Shown: piece after piece, positions 1 through 8,289 of the stretch | Numbering within the stretch: position 1 is the first letter of the stretch | Layout of the letters: each line of letters starts with the position of its first letter | Origin: Apilactobacillus quenuiae | GTDB lineage: Bacteria; Bacillota; Bacilli; Lactobacillales; Lactobacillaceae | Assembly: GCF_002994005.1 (NCBI RefSeq) | Contig: NZ_POSN01000003.1 | Location: 220,446-284,445, forward strand | DNA: 64,000 bases | Direction of reading: 5' to 3' | Notes under the pieces: model-generated | Told to the model about the DNA's origin: nothing | Database searches by the model: none | Seen by the model: only the letters and a program-made list of their open reading frames with translations | Translations under genes and position numbers: made by a program

Positions 1-1138
1 TGGTAACTATAAGTGATATTATTAATCCTATTGATGATAATAAACATATCCCTAAAAATCCAAACAATTCATAGACAATTCCACCTGCTCCTGAGCCTAA
101 AGTAAGTCCCAAATAAAGAAATGAACTGTTAAAAGACATCAAAGTTGAACGGTTTGAGGGAACAACATTAACGATATAAGAGTTTAGTGATGTAACACCT
201 ATTCCTTGAGCAAATGCCAAAAATATTAACATTATTACAAACATAACAATATTATTCTTAAAAATATTTAAACATATAATGAAAATTATTGATAAAAAAG
301 CATTAATATTTATTGACCGTTTTTTACCTAATATATCCATTATCTTGCCACCAAAAAAGCTAGTTACAAAGTTAGAAAGGCCATATGAAATAAATATATA
401 TCCAGTAATAGCCACATTAAAATTAAAATTATTTTGAATATAAGTTCCTAGAAACGTATAAAAGCTGTAAAATCCTGTCATCCAAGTTAAAGTAATCATT
501 AATGCCGGGATTGCATTGTGAGTAAAAAAAACATTTTTAAATGATTTCAGATATGAAATTCTATCATTATTTAATGGCTTTTTTTGTTTAGGGACTAATA
601 AAATTAAAATAAATGAATATATTGTTAATAAGGATGAACCCCAAAAAGCCATATGCCAATTTTCTAGCTGTGAAAGCATTGTTCCTAAAGGAACTCCGAA
701 CGCAATTGAAAGAGATAAGGCAGACATAACAATTCCCATAACTTTATTTAGTTTATTACCTTTAAAATTTGATCCAATAAATGCCCAAACATTTGGAACA
801 AATAATGAAGCCCCAATACCAGCAATTGCTCGACAAATGTAAAACTCATTTAAATTTTTAGAAAATCCACAAAAAAGTGTACCTAAAAGAAATATTAAAA
901 TTCCTATGATTAATAATTTCTTTTTATCATATCTATCACCTAATGGTCCAAAAATAGGTGCTCCAATCGCAAAACACAGTGCATATATTGTTACACCATA
1001 TGCAGTTAAACTAATAGATTCATCAAAGCTGCTTGATATTTCTGGTAATATTGGTGAAATAATAAAAGAATCTGCTCCTGTTACAAATACTCCAAAAAAC
1101 AAACCCAAAATGGTTAATATATTTTTTCCTTTACTCAT
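1..1138 (-). CDS. MFS drug/metabolite exporter (DHA1-like), 3' end cut off
   Basis: The leftward frame is open from the ATG at 1138 to the window edge, about 379 residues, so the C-terminus is missing. It encodes hydrophobic helices typical of a 12-helix major facilitator. The signature GDRYDKKKLL follows helix 2 and a related GGKIMDILGKKR follows the midpoint. These are the A-type loops of proton-coupled exporters. AGGAGGAAT lies 6 bases before the start. The substrate cannot be told. It probably sits in the cytoplasmic membrane as a multidrug or sugar-efflux type exporter; the family is sure, the function is not. Confidence 0.85.
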   Translation of the reverse strand, partial: MSKGKNILTILGLFFGVFVTGADSFIISPILPEISSSFDESISLTAYGVTIYALCFAIGAPIFGPLGDRYDKKKLLIIGILIFLLGTLFCGFSKNLNEFYICRAIAGIGASLFVPNVWAFIGSNFKGNKLNKVMGIVMSALSLSIAFGVPLGTMLSQLENWHMAFWGSSLLTIYSFILILLVPKQKKPLNNDRISYLKSFKNVFFTHNAIPALMITLTWMTGFYSFYTFLGTYIQNNFNFNVAITGYIFISYGLSNFVTSFFGGKIMDILGKKRSININAFLSIIFIICLNIFKNNIVMFVIMLIFLAFAQGIGVTSLNSYIVNVVPSNRSTLMSFNSSFLYLGLTLGSGAGGIVYELFGFLGICLLSSIGLIISLIVT

Positions 1139-1303
1139 AAAATTCCTCCTTTGATATTTATTTAAAATTAAAACATATGTAATTTTCATACAAGTGAACT
1201 AAAGAATACCAGGTAACATATTAATGATAATAAATACATTAAATTGCTAAAGATTTGAAGTATATTAATAATATATAATAAAAGTTATAAAATATTGTAT
1301 ATA

Positions 1304-1336
1304 AAAAGGACTAAACATAATGTTTAGTCCTTTTTT
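1304..1336 (-). terminator. Intrinsic terminator after the amino acid ABC ATPase gene
   Basis: AGGACTAAACA and TGTTTAGTCCT form an 11-bp stem with a three-base loop, flanked by A and T runs on both sides, so it could end transcription in either direction. It lies just past the stop codon of the ABC ATPase gene. Confidence 0.85.
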
Positions 1337-1337
1337 C

Positions 1338-2072
1338 TTATATCATTTTACTTAAAAATCTTTTGGCTTGTTTTGTTTCTGGATGATTGAAAAAACCATC
1401 TGGAGTTTGTTTTTCTTGTAACTTACCTTCATCCATAAACCAAATTTGATCAGAAACATTCTTCGCAAATTCCATTTCATGAGTAACAATAATCATCGTC
1501 ATATCTTGGTTAGCAAGTTCTTTCATAACATTCAATACTTCCCCAACTTTTTCAGGATCCAATGCAGATGTCGGTTCATCAAATAAAATAACTTCTGGGT
1601 CCATCGCTAAAGCTCTAACAATAGCCACACGTTGTGCTTGACCACCAGATAAGCTAGCTGGAAATACATCAGCTTTACTGTCTAAGCCAACTGTTTTTAG
1701 TAATTCATAAGCTTTATTTTCAGCAGCTTCTTTGCTCATCCCTTTAACCTTGATTGGTGCTAAAGTAATATTATCTAAAACACTTTTATTTTCAAATAGA
1801 TTAAAGCCTTGGAAAACCATCCCAATCTTAGTTCTTAATTGAATTAATTCTTTAGAAGAACTAGATACTAAGTCTTTGCCATTCAATAAAATTTTACCGC
1901 TGGTAGGTTCTCCTAACATATTAATACAACGTAGAAAAGTACTTTTCCCAGCACCTGAAGGCCCTAGCAATGAAATAACATCACCTTTGTTAACTTCAGC
2001 ATTTAAATTTTCAAAAATAACATTATTTTTAAATTTTTTAGTTAAATTTTCAATCTTAATCATTGGTTCCAT
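1338..2072 (-). CDS. Polar amino acid ABC transporter, ATP-binding protein (GlnQ family)
   Basis: ATPase subunit of about 244 residues powering amino acid import with the fused binding-protein/permease encoded just upstream. Walker A GPSGAGKST, signature LSGGQAQRV, Walker B VILFDEPTSALD and the H-loop THEMEFA are all present. I place the start at the ATG at 2072 because AAGGGAAG lies about 7 bases before it; the more usual-looking MIKIENL start at 2063 is too far from a ribosome site. It overlaps the permease gene by 17 bases, which implies translational coupling. The tandem T-box leader upstream argues for control by uncharged tRNA, best read as tRNA-Arg, so arginine is the likely substrate. 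Confidence 0.93.
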   Translation of the reverse strand: MEPMIKIENLTKKFKNNVIFENLNAEVNKGDVISLLGPSGAGKSTFLRCINMLGEPTSGKILLNGKDLVSSSSKELIQLRTKIGMVFQGFNLFENKSVLDNITLAPIKVKGMSKEAAENKAYELLKTVGLDSKADVFPASLSGGQAQRVAIVRALAMDPEVILFDEPTSALDPEKVGEVLNVMKELANQDMTMIIVTHEMEFAKNVSDQIWFMDEGKLQEKQTPDGFFNHPETKQAKRFLSKMI

Positions 2073-3534
2073 GGTTAAACTTCCCTTCAAAGTATTTCAT
2101 CATTCTAGAGATAGCAAATGTGATGATAAAGTAGATCACCATAATAATTGCGATTGGTGCAACTCCTTTATAAGTGTCTGCTTGAACCGCTCTCATTTGA
2201 TACATTAATTCGCCAACTCCAATGGTAGATGCTAATGAACTGTCTTTAATTAAAGTAACTAATTCATTACCAAGTGCTGGCCAAATATTTTTGAAAGCTT
2301 GCGGTAAAACTATATATCTCATTGATTGTTTACTAGATAGCCCTAATGAAAGTGCCGCTTCATTTTGACCAACTGAAATTGAAGTAATTCCACTTCTAAT
2401 AATTTCAGCTACATAAGCACCAGAATTAATTGAAATTGCAACAATTCCAGCTGTTAATGCTGGTACATTAACGATGGCTCCTAAACCAAAGTATACAAAC
2501 ATAATTTGAACTAATTGAGGGGTCCCACGAATAAATTCGATGTAGCAAACCGCAACCACATGTAATAACCAATTATGACTTAATCTCATTAGTGCAAAAA
2601 TAACACCAAGAATAATACCAAAAATAACTGAAATAACTGAGATTAAAATAGTATTTTCAATTCCTGAAATAAAGAAATCTTTATATTGCCACATTGAATT
2701 AGCAGTTGATTGATTTTTATTATTAGGCATTTCATTGATTGCTGTTGGAATAAACTTATTAGTGTATTGATTACCTTTTTTTATATTAGAAATTGTCTTA
2801 TTTGCTGATTGAACTAATGAATTAGCCCCTTTTGAAAAGGCAATATTATTATCTGAATCACCTGAGTGAAGTCCTGATGGAATTGTCACAATTCCACTAT
2901 TATGATTAGCATAGGCTTGCGCAACTGATTGATCCATCGCAACTGCAGAAATTTTATTGGATTTCAATGCCATAATTAAATCATTAGCATTTTCCATCCC
3001 CTTAGTTGAAACACCAGCTAATTTTTTCACTGAATCATATTGAACCGAACCAACTTGTGCTCCAACTGCTTTACCCTTCAAATCATGATAATCTTTTATT
3101 TTATTTTTATCGTCTTTATTGATAATTAATCCAGTACCAGATTTATAATAGCTGTTTGAAAAACTAACACTCTTAGCTCTCTGTGGAGTTTTGTTTAAAC
3201 CAGCAATTACCATATCCACTTTATTTGTTTGTAATCCGACTAGTAATGAATCAAATCCCATGGATTTAACTTGTAATTTAACTCCCATGTCCTTAGCTAT
3301 TTTTTGTCCTAATTGAACATCGGCACCTTCAATTTCATTTTGACCATCTTTATTACCTAAAAATTCATAAGGTGGATAATCAGGGGAGGTCCCCATTACT
3401 AAAGTACCCTTCTTTTTGATGTTGGCTAAATAGTGATCATTAGTGTTTGCCGCATTAGCATTAGTTGTGCTAAATATTCCTAATAATCCAATGAAAAATA
3501 TAAACATAATTGCAATAAACTTAAAATGTTTCAT
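2056..3534 (-). CDS. Amino acid ABC transporter, fused substrate-binding protein and permease
   Basis: 492 residues. A signal peptide (about 1-28, ending NANA) is followed by a type-3 periplasmic-binding-like domain (about 35-260; VMGTSPDYPPYEF, GADVQLGQKIA, MVIAGLNKTP). A membrane permease domain follows (about 285-485) with the EAA loop AALSLGLSSKQSMRYIVLPQ. Fusion of the receptor to the permease is a known design in lactic acid bacteria (GlnP-type). It forms an operon with the ATPase. The start codon at 3532-3534 lies inside a parS-like palindrome (3527-3542), with AGAAGGGAG upstream. Expression is expected to depend on the two T-boxes. Confidence 0.93.
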   Translation of the reverse strand: MKHFKFIAIMFIFFIGLLGIFSTTNANAANTNDHYLANIKKKGTLVMGTSPDYPPYEFLGNKDGQNEIEGADVQLGQKIAKDMGVKLQVKSMGFDSLLVGLQTNKVDMVIAGLNKTPQRAKSVSFSNSYYKSGTGLIINKDDKNKIKDYHDLKGKAVGAQVGSVQYDSVKKLAGVSTKGMENANDLIMALKSNKISAVAMDQSVAQAYANHNSGIVTIPSGLHSGDSDNNIAFSKGANSLVQSANKTISNIKKGNQYTNKFIPTAINEMPNNKNQSTANSMWQYKDFFISGIENTILISVISVIFGIILGVIFALMRLSHNWLLHVVAVCYIEFIRGTPQLVQIMFVYFGLGAIVNVPALTAGIVAISINSGAYVAEIIRSGITSISVGQNEAALSLGLSSKQSMRYIVLPQAFKNIWPALGNELVTLIKDSSLASTIGVGELMYQMRAVQADTYKGVAPIAIIMVIYFIITFAISRMMKYFEGKFNHGTND

Positions 3535-3542
3535 GTGAAACT
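3527..3542. other. parS-like palindrome (ParB site candidate) 1
   Basis: TGTTTCATGTGAAACT matches the bacterial parS consensus TGTTTCACGTGAAACA at 14 of 16 positions. It overlaps the ABC permease start codon. parS sites cluster around oriC in Firmicutes; four more candidates lie in this window. Confidence 0.55.
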
Positions 3543-3561
3543 GCTCCCTTCTTTTCTAGAT

Positions 3562-3805
3562 AAAAAAAGTCCTCTTGGAAATTAATCCAAGAGGACGATT
3601 GCTCGCGGTGCCACCTCAATTTTTAGTATCTTCACAGACACTAACTCACGAAGTTATAGTAACTTCTGCAGTAACGTTGCGAACGTAACTTTTACTCATT
3701 TCAAAGTTAAGCTTACAGATACGATTTATTAAATGTTATCTTTAGCTCTCATCAATTGCTAAATTCTCTGTAAATAATAAGTTTAATAAAATTTCTGTCG
3801 ATGTT
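3562..3805 (-). promoter_or_regulatory. T-box riboswitch, gene-proximal copy of a tandem pair
   Basis: Read leftward it has a stem I with a GAGA-type motif, the T-box GGTGGCACCGCG (3601-3618 region) and a terminator stem GTCCTCTTGG with seven U's (3562-3596). In stem I, helices TTATTAAA/TTTAATAA and ACAGA/TCTGT enclose an internal loop AATT/ATCGTA. The base before the lower helix is the conserved purine A, so the specifier is CGT (3721-3723), arginine. UGGC in the T-box pairs with a tRNA with G73, which fits tRNA-Arg(ACG) and not tRNA-Ile or tRNA-Val. It turns on the ABC transporter when this tRNA is uncharged. Confidence 0.85.
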
Positions 3806-3824
3806 TTTAAATATTTAATTGGAT

Positions 3825-4080
3825 AAAAAAAGTCCTCTTGGAAATTAATTCCAAGAGGACGAATAAATCGTGGTGCCACCTCAATTTTTAGTATTTTCAC
3901 AAATACTAACTCGAGAAGTTATAAAACTTCAGCCATTAACGCAGCTAACGATTTTTTCTACTCATTTCAAAAAATGACTCTCAGGTACGATCTAATTAAG
4001 ATACTACTTAGTCTCACAACCCTAAGCTTCCTGTGAAATATCTGATAATTAGAATTCCTGTTCAACGTCTTGTTTGATTA
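3825..4080 (-). promoter_or_regulatory. T-box riboswitch, distal copy of a tandem pair
   Basis: This is a second complete T-box directly upstream of the first. T-box GGTGGCACCACG lies near 3868-3883, and its terminator (3825-3860) is almost identical to that of the proximal copy. Stem I has helices CTAATTA/TAATTAG and CAGG/CCTG around the same loop AATT/ATCGTA, placing the specifier CGT at 3987-3989 (arginine). The antiterminator sequences of the two copies are very similar while the stem I flanks differ, as expected for an old duplication under selection. Both terminators must be read through for expression, giving stricter control. Confidence 0.85.
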
Positions 4081-4086
4081 TTGAAT

Positions 4087-4115
4087 ATCATATAACGATA
4101 TTATGAGAAATGCAA
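4087..4115 (-). promoter_or_regulatory. Promoter of the tandem T-box/ABC transporter operon
   Basis: Leftward TTGCAT (4110-4115), a 17-base spacer and TATGAT (4087-4092). Transcription would begin near 4080, just before stem I of the distal T-box. Confidence 0.7.
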
Positions 4116-4121
4116 GTATTT

Positions 4122-4964
4122 TTAGTTTATATATTTATCCATTAAAGAAGGGTTTTTCATAGATTCTTTGAAAGCTATTTGTTTATTATCTACATTATTA
4201 TGTTGTTGTCTAACTAGTTTGTAAGCATCATTTTTAGTCAATTTGTTTTTTGTTTTGTTTGTATTAGTTCTTTTTTGCTTAATTAAACCTAAAACGGAAT
4301 ATACAAATCCACTTGCTGACAATAAATAAGTTTTACTTTTAGATATTAAATCTTTAGGAATTAAAATAGTATCATATCCATTTAATACAAATTTTGTACC
4401 ATTATTTTTTATAATCCAATCTTGTTTTTGAACATTCCATGTTTTAATTTTAAAATTATGAATATATTTTTCTTTATTATATAATTTTGCTATTTTTAGA
4501 GTATAATTGCTTAATTCTTCATAAATAATATTAGTTATAAGATCAGAAATAGAATCTTTACCAAAATTAGGTGAAAATATTGAAACTATGTCTATTAATT
4601 TTTTATTTGATAGTTTTGTATATATATCATTAACATTATTTAAAGATTCTTTTAATGAATCAAATGATGGTCCTCTACCCATAGATGTAATATTTTTAGA
4701 GCCATAACCAATATGCGTAGAATTTAATTCATGAATATTATTTATTATATCATTTAATTTCTTAAAATTTCCGCTTTTATATAAACCAAGAATTGTTTGT
4801 AAAAAATTTTCTATTTTTTGTAAACATAACTTATTATTAAAATTAGGTATATTGTGTTTCTTCAAATTAGATGGATCAATAAAATATTTATTATCACATT
4901 CAGGTGAAATATTCATAAATGGAATATTAGAAGATTTTATATTTAAAAAATCCGAAATAAGCAT
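4122..4964 (-). CDS. Hypothetical protein, third gene of the XRE-ImmA cassette
   Basis: 280 residues, soluble, rich in Asn, Lys and Ile. Landmarks are YFIDPSNL near residue 28, a central GRGPSFDSL, NFGKDSISDLITNII near 135-150 and a basic C-terminus. The ISDLITNII stretch recalls proteins often found beside XRE-ImmA regulators, but I cannot name the family. It begins 9 bases after the XRE-ImmA stop, so it is almost certainly co-transcribed. Its product may be the effector that the regulator/protease controls. No catalytic motif is obvious. No clear terminator separates it from the T-box promoter downstream. Confidence 0.75.
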   Translation of the reverse strand: MLISDFLNIKSSNIPFMNISPECDNKYFIDPSNLKKHNIPNFNNKLCLQKIENFLQTILGLYKSGNFKKLNDIINNIHELNSTHIGYGSKNITSMGRGPSFDSLKESLNNVNDIYTKLSNKKLIDIVSIFSPNFGKDSISDLITNIIYEELSNYTLKIAKLYNKEKYIHNFKIKTWNVQKQDWIIKNNGTKFVLNGYDTILIPKDLISKSKTYLLSASGFVYSVLGLIKQKRTNTNKTKNKLTKNDAYKLVRQQHNNVDNKQIAFKESMKNPSLMDKYIN

Positions 4965-4973
4965 ATCTTTAAA

Positions 4974-6128
4974 TCATCCTTTATATTTGTCATTTATAGT
5001 TATTACATTTTTGCTTTCATTGCTTAAATATCCTTTTTTTAAATTAATTAATCTTTCCCACAAAGATGGCAAAAGACTAAAATTATAAAATTGTTTTATC
5101 TCATATGGTATTTGAATAGGATTTAAAATATTGTTGTCTACAAGTAACTCAGTAGCATATTTTAAAGAAGTAGGACTAGAAATAGGTTTATCATTATCTA
5201 AAGGTTCTATTTTTCTATAACCTTTGTAACTCATTGATCTTTGTAGCTTTAAATAGTCTTTCGTATTAATTAAATTCAATGAGTACATTCTATAAATTAT
5301 TGCTGCCATGGAAACATTCCAATAAGCTTTTAATCTTATAATACTGTCAAGATTTATATATTTTAGATCTTTAACAGAATTTATAAAACCATTCCTAGGA
5401 AGCAGAAAAGCAGAAGCAAATTTATTTGCTTGTTTTTCTTTATCCCTATATTCTTCATTATCTAATGATTCAGGATCAGTATCATCAGAATGAAGTAACC
5501 AATGACCCAATTCATGAGCCAAAGAAAATTGTTGTCTATAAAATGAAGTATATTTTTTAGTAACAATTATATAATATATATAATCATTAATATTTTCATA
5601 ATTACTAAATGCATCGACTTTATCCATACTTTTGGGTAGAACCGCATTAATAAATCCATGTGTTTCTAATAAATCCATAAAATTATTTATAGGATTCTGA
5701 TTTAATTTCCAATGTTTTCTTAACATAAAACTAAAATGTTCATAATCAATATAATCATTATTTATATCAACATTTATTCTGTCTAATTTAGGAAAATCAA
5801 CGTACTTACTTAAATAATCAGCGTATACAGATATACTTTTTACTATCATGTGTGATGGTAATTTTTGTTTTTGAGTAGATGTTAATTTAGACCTGTAAAA
5901 AGTCCCAGAACTGTTTTCTGAAAAAGAATCTTTTTGGAAAAAAAATTCGTTAGGAAACTTTAGAACTTTAACTAAATTAAATAGTACTAAGTTACTGGGT
6001 CTAGACTTATTATTTTCATATTTAGATACCATTTGTTTTGTTACATTCAGTTTATTTGCAAGCTCAGTTATAGTTAAAGAATTAAAATAACGTGCTTCTT
6101 TCAGTCTTTGGCCATTAAAATCACTCAT
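4974..6128 (-). CDS. XRE-family HTH regulator fused to ImmA/IrrE metallopeptidase
   Basis: 384 residues. The N-terminus (about 1-65) is an XRE helix-turn-helix (LTITELANKLNVTKQMVSKYE). The middle carries the zinc-protease motif LAHELGHWLLH (HEXXH) and a downstream acidic motif with KEQANKFASAFLLP, the ImmA/IrrE signature. Such fusions act as DNA-binding repressors or as proteases that destroy a partner repressor, for instance in mobile elements, stress responses and toxin-antitoxin-like modules. It is the middle gene of a three-gene unit with gaps of 6 and 9 bases. The target cannot be read from sequence. Confidence 0.92.
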   Translation of the reverse strand: MSDFNGQRLKEARYFNSLTITELANKLNVTKQMVSKYENNKSRPSNLVLFNLVKVLKFPNEFFFQKDSFSENSSGTFYRSKLTSTQKQKLPSHMIVKSISVYADYLSKYVDFPKLDRINVDINNDYIDYEHFSFMLRKHWKLNQNPINNFMDLLETHGFINAVLPKSMDKVDAFSNYENINDYIYYIIVTKKYTSFYRQQFSLAHELGHWLLHSDDTDPESLDNEEYRDKEKQANKFASAFLLPRNGFINSVKDLKYINLDSIIRLKAYWNVSMAAIIYRMYSLNLINTKDYLKLQRSMSYKGYRKIEPLDNDKPISSPTSLKYATELLVDNNILNPIQIPYEIKQFYNFSLLPSLWERLINLKKGYLSNESKNVITINDKYKG

Positions 6129-6134
6129 AATTAG

Positions 6135-6785
6135 TTAGTCCTTCTTTTTGATGTCTTTCTTAATATGAATTTTTGCTTTAACTTCAAAGTGGTTTTCAGA
6201 ATTTTTAGTTAATTTAATAGTATTACTAGTATTATCAGGAATAATTGATGGAATGTTTTCTGATTTTATTAAAATTCCTTCAGAAGAGTAGTATTGAAGA
6301 GTTGATTCATTCATAAAACCCAAATTATGTTTAGAAAATATTAAAACTTTATCAAATTTTTTACTATAATCGCCCATAATATTTCTAATTTTGTCAGTAA
6401 AATCAGTATCATTAAGTAATGGAACTGATAATTGTTCATTTTTTTGTAACAGGATATTTAAGTAATGATTTTCTTTTTTATTATTTTTCAAAATAGAATT
6501 AATATTTTTTTCTTTCATAAACAAAAATAACTCTCTAGTTTCAGGGTTTATAGTTGCTATTAAATTCCATATTCCTCTATTTAAATTAATAGGTAAAAAT
6601 CCGATATCATTTGAAACCTTAGAAATATCGTCAAAATGAAAATCCCATTCTAAAAAATACCTAGAATTATAAGTTCCTATGTCAAAATTATTATTTTTTA
6701 TAGCATTCAAATCCTTATTTACATCTTGATCAAATGCATTTTTAAGTTTAACTATATTTTCTAAAGACGTTTGAGTTATATCCAT
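6135..6785 (-). CDS. Hypothetical protein, first gene of the XRE-ImmA cassette
   Basis: 216 residues, no signal peptide or membrane helix. A central region reads RGIWNLIATINPETRELFLFMKE, followed by a charged stretch and a Lys-rich tail (IKKDIKKKD). I do not recognise the family with confidence. It is led by AAGGAGAG 5 bases before ATG and a good promoter (6858-6885). Its position upstream of the XRE-ImmA gene, with a 6-base gap, suggests an antitoxin, sensor or immunity-like partner, but this is inference only. Confidence 0.75.
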   Translation of the reverse strand: MDITQTSLENIVKLKNAFDQDVNKDLNAIKNNNFDIGTYNSRYFLEWDFHFDDISKVSNDIGFLPINLNRGIWNLIATINPETRELFLFMKEKNINSILKNNKKENHYLNILLQKNEQLSVPLLNDTDFTDKIRNIMGDYSKKFDKVLIFSKHNLGFMNESTLQYYSSEGILIKSENIPSIIPDNTSNTIKLTKNSENHFEVKAKIHIKKDIKKKD

Positions 6786-6857
6786 ATAGCTCTCCTTTCA
6801 TGTAAACTATTTTTGTAAAAAAATCTAAAAAAGTCAACCAGTCATTAATTAAATACC

Positions 6858-6885
6858 ATTATAACAGTCATAATAAAATATTCAA
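6858..6885 (-). promoter_or_regulatory. Promoter of the XRE-ImmA cassette
   Basis: Leftward TTGAAT (6880-6885), 16-base spacer, TATAAT (6858-6863). It lies about 75 bases before the first start codon of the cassette. Confidence 0.65.
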
Positions 6886-6904
6886 GTAAACCAAAATTAT
6901 ATAT

Positions 6905-6940
6905 AAAAAATAAGCTACCATTTTTGGTAGCTTATTTTTT
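6905..6940 (-). terminator. Intrinsic terminator after the pepC pair
   Basis: AAAAAATAAGCTACCA pairs with TGGTAGCTTATTTTTT around a short T loop; it follows the stop of the downstream pepC copy and also isolates the XRE-ImmA cassette. Confidence 0.85.
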
Positions 6941-6948
6941 ATATATAA

Positions 6949-8271
6949 TTATTCCAATGAATCCCAAGGCTTCAATTCAATTGGAGCTTGATTCAACATT
7001 GCTTTTTGTTTATCTGATAGATATTTTTTATTAACCACAACTTCATAGACATAATCATTCATCCAACTATCATCCATGGTGTAGTAACCATCAAAACCAT
7101 TCTTAGCACCCCAAGAGTTTTCCATCTTCCAACGACGTGGTTTATCATCGACTAAATCAACACCAGTTAAGGCCGTTGCATGGGAAACCTCAGCATCATG
7201 ATATGCAAAGCGATCCTTTTTACTCATTGATAAATCAATGTTAAATAAGTCGGCATAGCGATATAAATTAGAATCTAAATACCCTGCTTTTCTTTCTGAT
7301 TGTTGAGCAATATCATTAGAAATCCAAACTGCTTGACCATCTTTCAATTGGGCAATTGATGCATTCTTTAAATCTTCCATTGGCAAGTTTAAGAATTCAA
7401 TGTTACGGCCACCAACAACATTATCTTGAGCACTCATGCTATAAACTTTTTCATAATCTTTATCCGGTGAATTACTTAGCACTACATAATCATCTAAATC
7501 AATATCTGAGAAATATTTATCAAAGAATGCTTTCGGTGTTAAATCACGATCAATATGGTACTTCTTCTTATCATCACGGTATTCAAAATCAAATGTTTCA
7601 CGTGGAACACCCAATGAATAAGCAGTAATCCGGTAAACTTCTGATAGCATTTGGCTACGAGCCGCTTTAATATCTTCATCGCTAACATCATCATTAACCA
7701 TATTTCTTAATTTCATGGCATCTTGACGTAATTTATAATTTAAAACTGTATTTAAATCACCAGTGTTCTCAGAAACTGAAGATTCTGGGAAGGCACTTTT
7801 TGGCATTACCCCGTATTTTTGTACTAATGAAACTGCCATTGCCCATTGACCTCCATCAGTACCAGGTCCAGCTAAATAAAACTCAACGGTACGATCATCA
7901 ACCGGTTTACCAGCAGTCGCAATAATATTGTCATAGAAAATATTAGCACGTTCAATTTTGTCCCAGAAAAATAAATAATTTTGAGACATTTCAAAATCTT
8001 TAACCCCGTATTTTTTACCAAATTCATGCTTTAAAGTATTTAATAACGCAAACATCCAGCAACGACCAGATTGTTTTTGATTAGATACTTTTCCGGTGTC
8101 TGCTTCCACTGAAAAAACTGGATTCATTCTAATTTTAGTTTCAGGATCACGAGCAACATTATTAATACCATTTTGCGTAACTGCTCGTTCTAACATTTTA
8201 TTTTCAGGATTACTATCATAATCTTTTCTTAAGTCATTTAAGTACTCAATACTTAATTTTGAATCATTCAT
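6949..8271 (-). CDS. pepC: Aminopeptidase C (bleomycin hydrolase family), copy A
   Basis: 440 residues, peptidase family C1B, a cytoplasmic hexameric aminopeptidase that trims peptides from extracellular protein or peptide uptake. Catalytic Cys71 lies in QSGRCWMFALLN, with Gln just upstream. The catalytic His is in VSHATALTGVD and Asn in MENSWGAKNG. The C-terminus ends in a Leu/Glu-rich tail that normally blocks the active-site cleft. It lies 18 bases downstream of a second pepC (8290-9600) in the same orientation, so the two are an evident tandem duplication in one transcription unit. Confidence 0.95.
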   Translation of the reverse strand: MNDSKLSIEYLNDLRKDYDSNPENKMLERAVTQNGINNVARDPETKIRMNPVFSVEADTGKVSNQKQSGRCWMFALLNTLKHEFGKKYGVKDFEMSQNYLFFWDKIERANIFYDNIIATAGKPVDDRTVEFYLAGPGTDGGQWAMAVSLVQKYGVMPKSAFPESSVSENTGDLNTVLNYKLRQDAMKLRNMVNDDVSDEDIKAARSQMLSEVYRITAYSLGVPRETFDFEYRDDKKKYHIDRDLTPKAFFDKYFSDIDLDDYVVLSNSPDKDYEKVYSMSAQDNVVGGRNIEFLNLPMEDLKNASIAQLKDGQAVWISNDIAQQSERKAGYLDSNLYRYADLFNIDLSMSKKDRFAYHDAEVSHATALTGVDLVDDKPRRWKMENSWGAKNGFDGYYTMDDSWMNDYVYEVVVNKKYLSDKQKAMLNQAPIELKPWDSLE

Positions 8272-8289
8272 TTAGATACACTCCTATCA

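Noticed and set aside
3721-3989. Isoleucine (ATC) or valine (GTA) as T-box specifier
   Set aside because: The hand fold puts the last loop base A next to the lower helix, leaving CGT as the specifier. UGGC in both T-boxes needs G73, while tRNA-Ile and tRNA-Val normally have A73.
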